Positions 16,374-24,405 of a DNA stretch of 25,970 nucleotides are shown here, piece after piece. The position numbers were made by a program, and so were the translations under genes. Each line of letters opens with the position of its first letter. Position 1 is the stretch's first letter. Under the pieces are notes generated by a model. It ran no database searches, had not been told where the DNA came from, and worked only from the letters and a program-made list of their open reading frames with translations. The DNA is from Lachnospiraceae bacterium UBA6403 (GTDB taxonomy: Bacteria; Bacillota; Clostridia; Lachnospirales; Lachnospiraceae), in NCBI GenBank assembly GCA_002437435.1, contig DJPV01000075.1, forward strand, positions 1-25,970, read 5' to 3'.

Positions 16374-16678
16374 CTTTTGATAACTCCTTCAAACAAATTA
16401 CATGCCCATATACTATACAGGAAAATATGGAATTACGCCAGCAAACTTTTAAAACTTTTAGCAATGCAGCAGAAAATTGTTATATAAAATTTGGATTCTT
16501 GTAAAGCAATTGCTTTAAAGGCTGTGGGTTGAGAATTAATGTACATTCTGTGCGTATGTTTTTATTGTCATATTACCGCAGAATTTATATAATAAAAAGA
16601 AATGAGAAAATTTTCTGGGATGCACGAATTATCCCAAATGCAGATATACGAAACAGATGAACTGACAGGAGGAAATAC
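16374..16678. other. Divergent regulatory gap between symporter and metF
   Basis: 305 bp with divergent starts on both sides. It contains the metF promoter (given separately) and a 14-bp perfect palindrome AAAGCAATTGCTTT (about 16503-16516) that could bind a dimeric regulator. No riboswitch-like fold (SAM, T-box) was recognised before metF. Confidence 0.5.
16565..16593 (+). promoter_or_regulatory. metF promoter
   Basis: TTGTCA (16565-16570), a 17-bp spacer and a perfect TATAAT (16588-16593) form a strong sigma-A type promoter 85 bp before the metF start codon. Confidence 0.75.
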
Positions 16679-17548
16679 ATGAAGATAAGAGATATTATAG
16701 GGCAGGAGAAAGCAACATTGTCATTCGAGGTTTTCCCACCAAAGAAAGATACAGATTTTGCAAGCGTGGAGGCTGCGGCACTTGGAATTGCTGCATTGCA
16801 GCCGAGTTATATGAGTGTTACATATGGAGCCGGCGGAAGCACGAAAGGACATACAATTAAGCTTGCAAATGAGATTCAGGAAAAGTACGGCGTTCCGACG
16901 ATCGCGCATCTGACCTGTGTATGCGCCAATAAAGACAGCATCCAGACGGCACTTTCTGAAATGAAAAATGCAGGGATTGAAAATATCCTGGCGCTTCGTG
17001 GGGATATCCCAAAGAATTATGATGGACAGGTATTTACCGATTTTGTTCATGCATCGGAGCTTGTGAAGTTAATAAAAGAGAGCGGAGATTTTTGTGTGGG
17101 CGGAGCCTGTTATCCGGAAGTACATCCTGATTCTGCAAACAGGCAGGAGGATATTGCAAACCTGAAAAAGAAAGTGGAAGCGGGATGTGAATATCTCACG
17201 ACACAGATGTTTTTTGATAATAATATTTTCTTTAATTTTATGTATCGTATCAGAGAAGCCGGGATCACCGTGCCTGTGATTCCGGGAATCATGCCGATCA
17301 CGAAGCGGGTTCAGGTGAAAAATGCAGTCAAATTATCCGGTTGCAATGTGCCGGAACGTTTCAAGAATATTGTTGACCGGTTTGGAGATACCGAAGCTGC
17401 GATGAGACAGGCAGGTATTGCTTATGCAACCGACCAGATCATAGATCTTCTGGCAAATGGTGTAAAGCATATTCATGTATATTCCATGAACAAGCCGGAA
17501 GTGGCAGCGGGAATTCAGGCAAATCTGTCTGATATTTTGCTGATCTGA
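16679..17548 (+). CDS. metF: 5,10-methylenetetrahydrofolate reductase
   Basis: A 289-residue flavin-dependent TIM-barrel enzyme that reduces methylene-THF to methyl-THF for methionine synthesis or one-carbon metabolism. Family landmarks in order: SFEVFPPK (15-22, with the catalytic glutamate E17), VTYGAGGST (47-55), LRGDIP (106-111, flavin contact), YPEVHP (145-150), TQMFFD (175-180) and PGIMPI (202-207). The length fits the short bacterial form without the regulatory domain. AGGAGGAAA precedes ATG 16679. No metV, methionine synthase or Wood-Ljungdahl gene is nearby, so a role in methionine formation is the simplest reading. Confidence 0.96.
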   Translation: MKIRDIIGQEKATLSFEVFPPKKDTDFASVEAAALGIAALQPSYMSVTYGAGGSTKGHTIKLANEIQEKYGVPTIAHLTCVCANKDSIQTALSEMKNAGIENILALRGDIPKNYDGQVFTDFVHASELVKLIKESGDFCVGGACYPEVHPDSANRQEDIANLKKKVEAGCEYLTTQMFFDNNIFFNFMYRIREAGITVPVIPGIMPITKRVQVKNAVKLSGCNVPERFKNIVDRFGDTEAAMRQAGIAYATDQIIDLLANGVKHIHVYSMNKPEVAAGIQANLSDILLI

Positions 17549-17681
17549 CAGATGTACGATTTTTTGTGCATATAAAACTGTAATATAAAGCCATAAACGG
17601 GTTGATTGTATAAAAAATACAGAAAATCCAGAGAAAATCGGAACTTTATAGAACAGAACAAATGTACAGGAGGTCGGCATT

Positions 17682-17786
17682 ATGATAAAAGGATATTTTG
17701 TAACGGAAGGTTATATGGGATATGTAGATGGAAGATATCAGCTTTTTGCGGATGAAACAGATTATATTGAATACATGGAAGAATAG
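17682..17786 (+). CDS. 34-residue acidic small protein
   Basis: A short reading frame (MIKGYFVTEGYMGYVDGR..., ending IEYMEE) with a very strong AGGAGG site 8 bp before ATG 17682, which argues that it is translated. It is rich in Y, G, D and E and has no membrane segment. Its function is unknown. It follows metF by 133 bp and may belong to its transcript. The left arm of palindrome copy 2 begins eight bases after its stop codon. Confidence 0.6.
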   Translation: MIKGYFVTEGYMGYVDGRYQLFADETDYIEYMEE

Positions 17787-17793
17787 AATCTGG

Positions 17794-18031
17794 AAGCGTC
17801 ATTCTTGCAGAGACATTTCTGTATAATCAGCTACTCACTATACATAACTCGCTGTGGTTTCTATTCCATGCACATGCCTGATTCGTAAATGCTCCTGTGC
17901 AACTCGCCCTTTGGGGCTCAAACAAGCACCCGCATTTACTGGCAATGTGCATGTCATAACGAAATCCTCGCTGATGTTATATTATAGTGAATAGCTGATT
18001 ATACAGAAATACTTTTGCAAGAATGCCGCTT
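17794..18031 (+). repeat. Giant palindrome element, copy 2
   Basis: A 238-bp imperfect palindrome. The left arm 17794-17840 and the right arm 17985-18031 are complementary over about 47 nt with some six mismatches (for example TCTGTATAATCAGCTA against TAGCTGATTATACAGA). The core 17859-17965 shares CATGCCTGATTCGTAAATGC, CTCGCCC and GCATTTACTGGCAATGTGCA with copy 1. T5 follows directly at the right end, as in a terminator. Confidence 0.88.
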
Positions 18032-18103
18032 TTTATAATTCTTTCATAATTGAACCATTGTTTTATGTGTATGCTAATAGTAACATGTGTATTAACAGTA
18101 GTA

Positions 18104-18147
18104 TATGAGATAATATGAATGTAATTATGAGATAATACGAATGTAAT
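18104..18147. repeat. Two tandem 22-bp repeats upstream of the bile salt hydrolase gene
   Basis: TATGAGATAATATGAATGTAAT-type units at 18104-18125 and 18126-18147 differ by one base (T or C at position 13). They lie 75 bp before the bsh start codon, in the likely promoter region, and could be a doubled regulator site (22 bp is two helical turns). Confidence 0.6.
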
Positions 18148-18221
18148 TAGGAAAAGAAATTTGGAACTCAGTGAATATGAGAGTATAAATTCAAATGAAC
18201 AGGAAAGGATGACGGTTATAG

Positions 18222-19196
18222 ATGTGTACAGCAGCAACGTATAAAACGAAGGATTTTTATTTTGGCAGGACGTTAGATTATGAATTTTCTTATGGGGATG
18301 AGGTTACGGTGACACCGAGAAAGTTTCCATTTGAGTTTCGTCATATGGGGAAGCGGGATTCCCATTATGCGATCATTGGTATGGCGCATGTAGCAGGTGG
18401 GTATCCGCTTTATTATGATGCAATCAATGAAAACGGTGTCGGTATGGCGGGACTTAATTTTGTTGGAAATGCAGTTTATCAGGCTGTAGAGGCTGGCAGG
18501 GACAATGTTGCGCAGTTTGAATTTATCCCCTGGGTACTTGGACAGTGTGCGGATCTGGACGAGGTACGGGCATTGCTTGACCGGATGAATCTGGTCGGAA
18601 CACCTTTCAGTGAACAGCTTCCATCGGTACAGTTACACTGGATCATTGCAGATCGGAATGCAGCGATCACGGTTGAATGTATGGCGGATGGAATGCATAT
18701 ACATGAGAATCCGGTCGGAGTTCTCACGAACAATCCACCATTTGAAACACAGATGTTTTTATTGAATAATTATCAGGACTTGTCTCCGAAGCAACCGGAA
18801 AATACTTTTTCGGAGCAGCTACAGTTACAGTCTTACAGCAGAGGCATGGGCGCACTTGGTTTGCCGGGAGATCTGTCGTCAGCATCACGATTTGCAAAGG
18901 TCGCATTTACAAAAATGAATTCGAAATCCGGTGACAGCGAGGCGGAGAGTATCAGCCAGTTCTTCCATATTCTTGGATCGGTCGATCAGCAGCGTGGATG
19001 CTGTGAAGTGGCAGATGGCAAATATGAGATCACGCTCTATACCTCCTGCTGTAATGCAGATAAAGGAATCTATTATTATACAACATATGAAAACCATCAG
19101 ATCACAGGTGTAGATATGCGCCATTGTGATCTGGATGGTTCAGAGCTTTTCAGATATCCATTGGTTCAGGGAGAACAGATCCACTGGATGAATTAA
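18222..19196 (+). CDS. bsh: Bile salt hydrolase / choloylglycine hydrolase
   Basis: A 324-residue Ntn-hydrolase that removes glycine or taurine from conjugated bile acids in the cytoplasm. The N-terminal methionine must be removed to expose catalytic C2 (MCTAATY). Matching active-site residues are R16 and D19 (GRTLDYEFSYGDEV), N79 (AGLNF), N170/N171 (VLTNNPPF) and R223 (SASRF). The DYEFSYGDEV wording favours bile salt hydrolase over penicillin V acylase, its closest relative. The length is standard. AGGAAAGGA lies 12 bp before ATG 18222, a somewhat long spacing. The gene ends four bases into the convergent membrane-protein gene. It points to life in an animal gut. Confidence 0.92.
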   Translation: MCTAATYKTKDFYFGRTLDYEFSYGDEVTVTPRKFPFEFRHMGKRDSHYAIIGMAHVAGGYPLYYDAINENGVGMAGLNFVGNAVYQAVEAGRDNVAQFEFIPWVLGQCADLDEVRALLDRMNLVGTPFSEQLPSVQLHWIIADRNAAITVECMADGMHIHENPVGVLTNNPPFETQMFLLNNYQDLSPKQPENTFSEQLQLQSYSRGMGALGLPGDLSSASRFAKVAFTKMNSKSGDSEAESISQFFHILGSVDQQRGCCEVADGKYEITLYTSCCNADKGIYYYTTYENHQITGVDMRHCDLDGSELFRYPLVQGEQIHWMN

Positions 19197-19642
19197 GCAT
19201 ATTTTTTCCGTTCTATTATATAGAGAAGAAGTCCGGCAAATAGCAGGAGACCGCCTGCAATCTGATAAATGACAGTCAGGTGATTGGTTGTTCCATAGAT
19301 ATCCAGAGCACCTTTTACCAGACTGCCGACGGTCAGGGCGGCGATACCGGAATGATAGAAATTCGCAGCCCATTTTCCGGGCAGATGCCATTTGCACAGA
19401 GACAAAAGCAGAAATGTGACACAGCCCGGAACAAGTGGTATCAAAAAGGCGTACATCATATAAGGGGAGCGCACATCATGACTGAAAAGTTCGTAGATGA
19501 TTCCAAAGATCAGACAGAAGACTGCGATCCCAAGATAGATGTAACCGGTTCCTGCGGTCTGCCGTCTGGATGCCTCGATTTCTTTCTTGAATGAATTTGT
19601 TTCCAATGTTGTTTCTTTAATATTCGATGTATACAATATCAC
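19193..19642 (-). CDS. Small four-helix membrane protein, unknown function
   Basis: A 149-residue protein read from GTG 19642, chosen because AAAGGAG lies 5 bp upstream. The first 30 residues are polar; four membrane segments follow (about 33-50, 62-82, 92-110, 122-143). I recognise no family. The start overlaps the end of the phosphodiester glycosidase fragment by 26 bp, so it is the last gene of that minus-strand operon. Confidence 0.6.
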   Translation of the reverse strand: MILYTSNIKETTLETNSFKKEIEASRRQTAGTGYIYLGIAVFCLIFGIIYELFSHDVRSPYMMYAFLIPLVPGCVTFLLLSLCKWHLPGKWAANFYHSGIAALTVGSLVKGALDIYGTTNHLTVIYQIAGGLLLFAGLLLYIIERKKYA

Positions 19643-20078
19643 TCACACTCCTTTCTTTTATGCTTTTTCCGGATGTGGTTGGCTGGTTTATGACCTCGCC
19701 GTTTAAATATATGGTAGAGGAGCCACCGCCGTCCAGATTGTAAGCAGTTGTTACACCAAGTGACTGCATGAATTCTGCCAGTTCATATAGTGACAGACCT
19801 TCGCTTTCACTGGTTCTTCCATCTGATACAACAAAGAGATAATGACCATCCTCCGTTATACCAAGTGCAGTCCGGGGATTGCTCGCCATAGCTTTACCGA
19901 CTTCCTCGGATTCGGATACGGCGACCGTTCCATTTGTGACGAGAGCAGGACCAAAAGACAGAACCTGCCATGCTCCGGCGGCCAACAATTCGGAAGCGGT
20001 TGTATCATTTTCATTTATGATGGCAAAAGAGCCATCCTGATATCGGAATGTGTTCTTTCGGACAGGTAAGCAGTACAT
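19617..20078 (-). pseudogene. C-terminal fragment of a phosphodiester glycosidase (NAGPA family)
   Basis: A 153-codon open frame matching only the C-terminal half of NAGPA/phosphodiester glycosidase domain proteins, which normally run to about 300 or more residues and are anchored or exported. The conserved core is present: VLSFGPALVTNG, ASNPRTALGI, FVVSDGR and AYNLDGGGSST. Homology begins near YQDGSFAIIN; the signal/membrane part and first half of the domain are gone. The preceding residues (MYCLPVRKNTF) are just the upstream glycosyltransferase sequence read in another frame. The fragment has no export signal and is unlikely to function. It lies at a deletion joint with the GT2 gene. Confidence 0.8.
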
Positions 20079-20613
20079 TCATTTCATATTCGTAGCGGTT
20101 GCCGGGAATTGCAGCAAACTTTGGAAGCAGGCTGCAGGTAAATGACCGCAGTCCGGTCTGGGTATCATGGACACAGACACTGGAAGCCAGACGGTAAACC
20201 CATCTGGTGACAGTATTTCCAAATTGGCTGCGAAGTGGAACATGTTCAGACAGCTCACGGCTTCCAAGAATCAGGGAATCCGGGTGCAGGCGGGCTTCGT
20301 TGCAGACCTCCAGAGCATCGGATATTGTATGCTGGCCGTCGGCATCTAAAGTAACGATGATATCATCCGGTTCACAGATGTTCTTAATGTATTCAAATCC
20401 TGTCTTTAGTGCAGCCCCTTTTCCAAGGTTTTCCGAATGGTGCAGTACGGCGGCAAAGTATTCAGCCTGATTAAAATAAGGCTGACAGTCAGAACTGCTT
20501 CCATCATTAACAACGATGACATGGAAGCCCGCGGCAACAGCATCTTCCACCAATTCCGGTAACCGGCTGTCAGGTTCAAATGCAGGAATAAGCGCATAAT
20601 AGGTTGGATTCAT
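20011..20613 (-). pseudogene. Truncated family 2 glycosyltransferase (GT2, dolichyl-phosphate-sugar synthase type)
   Basis: A 200-codon frame starting at 20613 behind AAAGGAGC. The GT-A fold is intact up to residue about 190: IPAFEPD (9-15), VVNDGSS (34-40), NLGKGAALKTGF, the LDADGQH metal site (89-95), GSRE and NRYEYEMN (about 172-179). After KEHIPI the sequence leaves the family and ends in SGWLFCHHK. Relatives continue with the rest of the GT domain and usually a GtrA membrane domain. At this point (about 20041-20052) the next frame continues as phosphodiester glycosidase. A deletion has therefore removed the 3' end of this gene and the 5' half of its neighbour. Confidence 0.82.
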
Positions 20614-20641
20614 GGCAAAGCTCCTTTCTATATAGAAGAAC

Positions 20642-20676
20642 CAGGCTTGATAAAGTAATTTGGTGAGTTAAGCCTG
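20642..20676. repeat. Short inverted repeat in the GT2 leader
   Basis: CAGGCTT (20642-20648) and AAGCCTG (20670-20676) can form a 7-bp stem in the untranslated leader of the minus-strand GT2 gene. Weak evidence for regulation. Confidence 0.3.
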
Positions 20677-20756
20677 AATATCTTTAATATTTTTCCACTT
20701 GTTATTTCTTATCATGTTATGAAGTATAAAAGCAGAGCCTTAAATGAACTTAAAAG

Positions 20757-21033
20757 AGTTGAAGCAATCCTGTGACATTTTTCCGAGCATCTCCTCCACT
20801 GATATGACCTTGTGAGGATTTCGTTATGAAATGCATATTGGCAATTCTGAATCGAGTAAGCTACACTAACCTCAGACTTCGCGCTAACGCTCGTCTTCAC
20901 TAAGTGCTCCGCTCAGCCGGAAGCGAGTTGGCACAGGAGTATTTACAAATCAGGCATATGCATTGAATAGAAACCACAACAAGACATATCAATGGGGGAG
21001 ATGCTCGGAGAAATGTGCAGGGGGCTTTCAAGA
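20757..21033 (-). repeat. Giant palindrome element, copy 4 (reverse orientation, enlarged core)
   Basis: About 277 bp. Arms 20769-20840 and 20953-21022 pair over about 70 nt (CCGAGCATCTCC at 20783 against GGAGATGCTCGG at 20997). Read on the minus strand, the core starts TTTCTATTCAATGCATATGC-CTGATT and ends ATATGCAT-TTCATAACGAAATC, matching copy 2. The apex differs: instead of the short GCCC/GGGC hairpin it carries about 60 extra bases with their own hairpin (AGAC-GA-GCG, TTAG loop, CGC-GAA-GTCT). It lies between divergent genes, unlike the other three. Confidence 0.8.
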
Positions 21034-21116
21034 TATTGCATTGACACACCTATTTGGCAGAATGTAAAATGGTGAGAGGAAAATGTCATAGGGACATTGC
21101 GAGGTGAAAACACAGA

Positions 21117-21743
21117 ATGAATTATTATATCAGTGATCTGCATTTCTGCTGTGCCAGCCAGCTTACAGGCAGCGGAAGCGGATATGATGAAAGAGAATAT
21201 AAGACACTGGAAGAAATGCATACCGATATGCTTGCCAGATGGAACCGTAAGGTGACAAATGGTGATACGGTCTATATCCTTGGCGACCTCAGTAAGCGTG
21301 GGAAAAATGAAGAATTGATCGCGCTGGTTGCGCAGTTAAAAGGGCATAAGATCCTAGTGCATGGAAACCATGATGATTTGTCAGACTACAGGCTTCGGCA
21401 GTTATTTGAGGAGGTCTGTAATTACAAAGAGATTACAGACAGCATTCGGGGGAATGCATATAAGCTGGTGCTTTGCCATTATCCGATCCTGTTCTGGAAT
21501 GGTCAGCACAGAGGGAATATCCTGTTGTATGGTCACACACACCGATCCACGGAGGATGTGTTTTTTCAGGACTGCATAAAGATGTTGAATGAACGCAAGG
21601 ATCTCCATGAGGAAGAGCAGGATTTTCTGGCAATCAATGTCGGCTGTATGCAGCCTTATATGAATTATGAGCCACAGCCATTAAAGGAACTGTTGGAAGC
21701 AAGAGGAATCGAAATCCCGGAGAAAAAGAAAAAAGGAAGGTAA
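21117..21743 (+). CDS. Metallophosphoesterase family protein
   Basis: A 208-residue calcineurin-like phosphoesterase with two metal ions in the active site. Ligand motifs occur in order: D7-x-H9 (SDLH), G56-D57 (LGDLS), G83-N84-H85-D86 (GNHDD), H121 (CHYP) and G139-H140-T141-H142 (GHTH). No signal peptide is present, so it acts in the cytoplasm. Proteins of this size and layout are common in Firmicutes and phages, and the substrate is unknown. It precedes a 79-residue unknown protein by six bases and mutY, so they may be one transcript. Confidence 0.9.
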   Translation: MNYYISDLHFCCASQLTGSGSGYDEREYKTLEEMHTDMLARWNRKVTNGDTVYILGDLSKRGKNEELIALVAQLKGHKILVHGNHDDLSDYRLRQLFEEVCNYKEITDSIRGNAYKLVLCHYPILFWNGQHRGNILLYGHTHRSTEDVFFQDCIKMLNERKDLHEEEQDFLAINVGCMQPYMNYEPQPLKELLEARGIEIPEKKKKGR

Positions 21744-21749
21744 TTTCAG

Positions 21750-21989
21750 ATGAAAAGTACATTAATTAAAGACACAACAAAATCAGAACTTATCGCGATC
21801 ATCAAACAGTGGGAGGAAGAAGAAGGCTGTGAGAATTCCGGTATGGAGCTGATGGAATATTTCAGAGACTATATCGATGGTAAGAAAGAGATCGCAGAAG
21901 TAAATGCTGCATTTCGCACAAATTATGTAGTAGAAACACCGGAGACAGAAGAAAAGCCTATGTGTGGCATGGGTGGAAGAAGATTTTAA
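21750..21989 (+). CDS. 79-residue protein of unknown function
   Basis: A small acidic helical protein starting six bases after the phosphoesterase stop; the weak site GGAAGG lies before ATG 21750. It ends in PMCGMGGRRF, a short C/G/R-rich tail after an acidic linker (ETPETEEKP). I recognise no family. Tight spacing suggests translation coupled with the phosphoesterase. Confidence 0.6.
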   Translation: MKSTLIKDTTKSELIAIIKQWEEEEGCENSGMELMEYFRDYIDGKKEIAEVNAAFRTNYVVETPETEEKPMCGMGGRRF

Positions 21990-22013
21990 GTATATAATTA
22001 TTATATTTGCAAA

Positions 22014-23144
22014 ATGACCAGAACGGTAAAAAATGTCGATCTGGGCATTATAGAAATGAAATACAAAAACGCAACAGAATGGAATGAGTTTATGCAGAAT
22101 GTATATAAGCAGATCGCGGACAAGCTGATCGCATGGTATCCGGAGCATGCCAGAGATCTTCCATGGAGAAAAGATAAAGAGCCGTATCATGTATGGTTGT
22201 CGGAGATCATGCTGCAGCAGACGAGAGTGGAAGCAGTAAAGGAATATTACAGAAGGTTTTTGCAGGAGATTCCGACGATTGAGGCATTGGCAGAGGTAGA
22301 CGATGACCGCCTGATGAAGCTTTGGGAAGGGCTTGGATATTATAACCGCGCAAGAAATCTGAAAAAGGCAGCAGGAGAAGTTGTGATAGAATGGCAGGGA
22401 AAATTTCCTGCAGAATATGATGAGATCCTGAGCCTGCCGGGAATCGGAGAATATACGGCGGGAGCGATCGGGTCGATCTGCTTCGATCTGCCAACACCTG
22501 CGGTGGATGGAAATGTCCTGCGGGTATATACCAGAGTAATGGAAAATCCGTCAAACATTGACAAGCAGGCAGTAAAGAAGAAAATCCGGGAGGAACTTCT
22601 GCAGGTGTACCAGTATGGACATTGCGACATGCTGACACAGAGTCTGATGGAGGTTGGAGCAACGATCTGTCTGCCAAATGGCGCACCAAAATGTACGGTA
22701 TGTCCACTGCAGAAATTGTGTAAAGCTCATGAGCATGATTCCTGGCAGCAGTATCCGGTTCGTGAAGCAAAGAAGAAACGTAAAATAGAAGAAAAAGCAG
22801 TACTGATGCTGCGGTATGAAGATAAGGTTGCGATCCGGAAGCGGACGGAGAAAGGACTGTTACATGGATTGTGGGAGTTCCCGAATCTGCCCGGAGGCTA
22901 CAGCACGCAGGACATCCTTTCGTATGTAACATCAAAAAATCTCCATCCAAAAGAAATCTGGATGGAGACGACATATACACATATTTTTTCCCATGTGGAA
23001 TGGCATATGAAAGCCTACTATATGGAATGTATGGAGCAGCAGATGGATGATCTCCGCTGGGTCACGTTAGAAGAACTGAAGCAGAAGATTGCGATTCCGT
23101 CGGCATTTGCGCCGTTTAAAGAGCTGCTATATTCCGGTGTCTGA
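22014..23144 (+). CDS. mutY: A/G-specific adenine DNA glycosylase
   Basis: A base-excision repair enzyme that removes adenine mispaired with 8-oxoguanine. The glycosylase domain shows the catalytic glutamate E64 (SEIMLQQTRVEAV), the helix-hairpin-helix LPGIGEYTAGAI (141-152) and catalytic D165 (VDGN). The 4Fe-4S cluster cysteines are C219, C227, C230 and C236; the first gap is seven residues instead of the usual six. A NUDIX-like MutT domain for 8-oxoG recognition follows from about residue 257 to the end. The start is unsure: 22014 gives 376 residues but has no ribosome site, and ATGs at 22056 and 22092 are alternatives. The 3' end overlaps the convergent LytTR gene by 18 bp. Confidence 0.95.
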   Translation: MTRTVKNVDLGIIEMKYKNATEWNEFMQNVYKQIADKLIAWYPEHARDLPWRKDKEPYHVWLSEIMLQQTRVEAVKEYYRRFLQEIPTIEALAEVDDDRLMKLWEGLGYYNRARNLKKAAGEVVIEWQGKFPAEYDEILSLPGIGEYTAGAIGSICFDLPTPAVDGNVLRVYTRVMENPSNIDKQAVKKKIREELLQVYQYGHCDMLTQSLMEVGATICLPNGAPKCTVCPLQKLCKAHEHDSWQQYPVREAKKKRKIEEKAVLMLRYEDKVAIRKRTEKGLLHGLWEFPNLPGGYSTQDILSYVTSKNLHPKEIWMETTYTHIFSHVEWHMKAYYMECMEQQMDDLRWVTLEELKQKIAIPSAFAPFKELLYSGV

Positions 23145-23933
23145 TGACTGGGCGTTGATAAGATCCAGAAGCAGATGTTTCACATGGGTATACTTCTTTT
23201 CCGGGATTGGAATTACAAAGCCATCGGACATTGTAAGTTTAAAACGCTCAATGGATGATACAAAATCAGGATTGACCAGATAACTTTGGTGGCATCTCAG
23301 GAAATATTCGGGAAACCGTTCTTCCAGAGAAAGCAGACTTTCGGTAATCTCATAACAGGAAGATGTTGTATGAACATTGGAATGCCTGTCGCGGGATTCT
23401 ATGTATAGGATCTGATTGCGATTCAAAAAAAGCAGAGATTTATCTGCACCCTTAAAAGCCAGACGCTCTGAGCGGGATACACCGGCAAGTGGCATTCCGT
23501 GAAATTTCGAATCATAATGTACCGGGTAGATGGTATCCCGGTCATCGTAGCAGATGGCATTTGAAATATGACACAGACGGATCTGAGGAACTCCGTGGTT
23601 CATAACCCAGGACAGATGGATGCGCTGCTTTACCCGGTTCATGCTATTATCAGGCCATATAGTATCAACCGTAAAAAACATGATGATCTCAACTACCCGG
23701 TTGCTGGTCGTAGCAAGAGGGGTAATGACCAGATCGTGAAGAACAAATTTTAATTCGTGCTGTTCAGACAGGAATGTGTCGGCCAGTACTTTTTTTGTGC
23801 GGATCACCTGCTTTTCTGCCGGACCGATCCACAGGATATCCTCATGACAGGCATTTAGAAATGGTGTAATGTTATTGCTGTAATATTGTGTCAATATCTC
23901 ACCGGAAAGTGAAACAAAATCCTGAATTGTCAT
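23127..23933 (-). CDS. LytTR-family DNA-binding regulator with N-terminal SnoaL-like domain
   Basis: A 268-residue transcription regulator. Residues 1-125 look like an NTF2/SnoaL-type fold (LSGEILTQYYSNNITPFLNACHEDILWIGP), a possible small-molecule pocket. Residues about 155-262 form a LytTR DNA-binding domain (ILYIESRDRHSNVHTT...YFLRCHQSYLVNPDFV...IPIPEKKY). There is no response-regulator receiver domain, so it is not a standard two-component regulator; it may sense a ligand directly. AAAGGAG lies 8 bp before the start. The targets are unknown; the candidate small RNA promoter lies upstream in the same gap. Confidence 0.85.
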   Translation of the reverse strand: MTIQDFVSLSGEILTQYYSNNITPFLNACHEDILWIGPAEKQVIRTKKVLADTFLSEQHELKFVLHDLVITPLATTSNRVVEIIMFFTVDTIWPDNSMNRVKQRIHLSWVMNHGVPQIRLCHISNAICYDDRDTIYPVHYDSKFHGMPLAGVSRSERLAFKGADKSLLFLNRNQILYIESRDRHSNVHTTSSCYEITESLLSLEERFPEYFLRCHQSYLVNPDFVSSIERFKLTMSDGFVIPIPEKKYTHVKHLLLDLINAQSSDTGI

Positions 23934-24108
23934 CGGATACTCCTTTCGTTTTTTCCTATTTTAATCAGAACAATATAAAAATACAACCCATAAATTGACC
24001 AGTGCGTGTATATTTGACTGGATAAGAAATGGTAAAGAGATAAAAATAATTAAGATTATGTACAAATACTATCCGTTTGGCTAGTGTACAAAAAATGGAG
24101 CAGAGTGG

Positions 24109-24230
24109 TATAATCTGACTGTGCTCGATAGGAACTGTGCATTTGGGAATTTAAATATAATGTAATGAACGTGATACCGATATGGGGATATCGGGAACGA
24201 CCGGCAGATTAGGGACTGCCGGTTTTTTCT
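24109..24230 (+). ncRNA. Candidate small RNA of about 110 nt
   Basis: An extended -10 (TGG-TATAAT, 24109-24114) is followed by a gene-less stretch ending in a textbook terminator. Before the terminator there is a hairpin CCGATAT-GGGG-ATATCGG (24177-24194). No open reading frame fits. GGA occurs five times (24131, 24146, 24186, 24194, 24213), one of them in the terminator loop. The next gene has its own promoter, so this looks like an independent short transcript rather than a leader. It matches no RNA family I can name. Confidence 0.5.
24200..24230 (+). terminator. Strong rho-independent terminator
   Basis: ACCGGCAG (24200-24207) pairs with CTGCCGGT (24216-24223) around ATTAGGGA, followed by T6. 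It ends no annotated gene, which is the main reason to propose a small RNA. Confidence 0.9.
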
Positions 24231-24405
24231 TTATATAGCTATAATAAAAAAGAGCCTAATAAAAAAGATATATGAAGGACATGCTGAAATTCTGATTAAA
24301 TGACAATTAATTCTCAATATAATGAACGCAAAATTATTTGCTTGCAAAGATGCTGATTTTGCGGAATGCATTGAGTGATGAAATCACGATATTATAAAAA
24401 GAGAA

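Noticed and set aside
16374..16678. Riboswitch before metF
   Set aside because: No SAM, T-box or other known fold was recognised; only a promoter and a 14-bp palindrome are seen.
24290..24340. Fur-box-like AT-rich sequence
   Set aside because: Too few matches to a Fur palindrome, and an AT-rich background makes such hits common.
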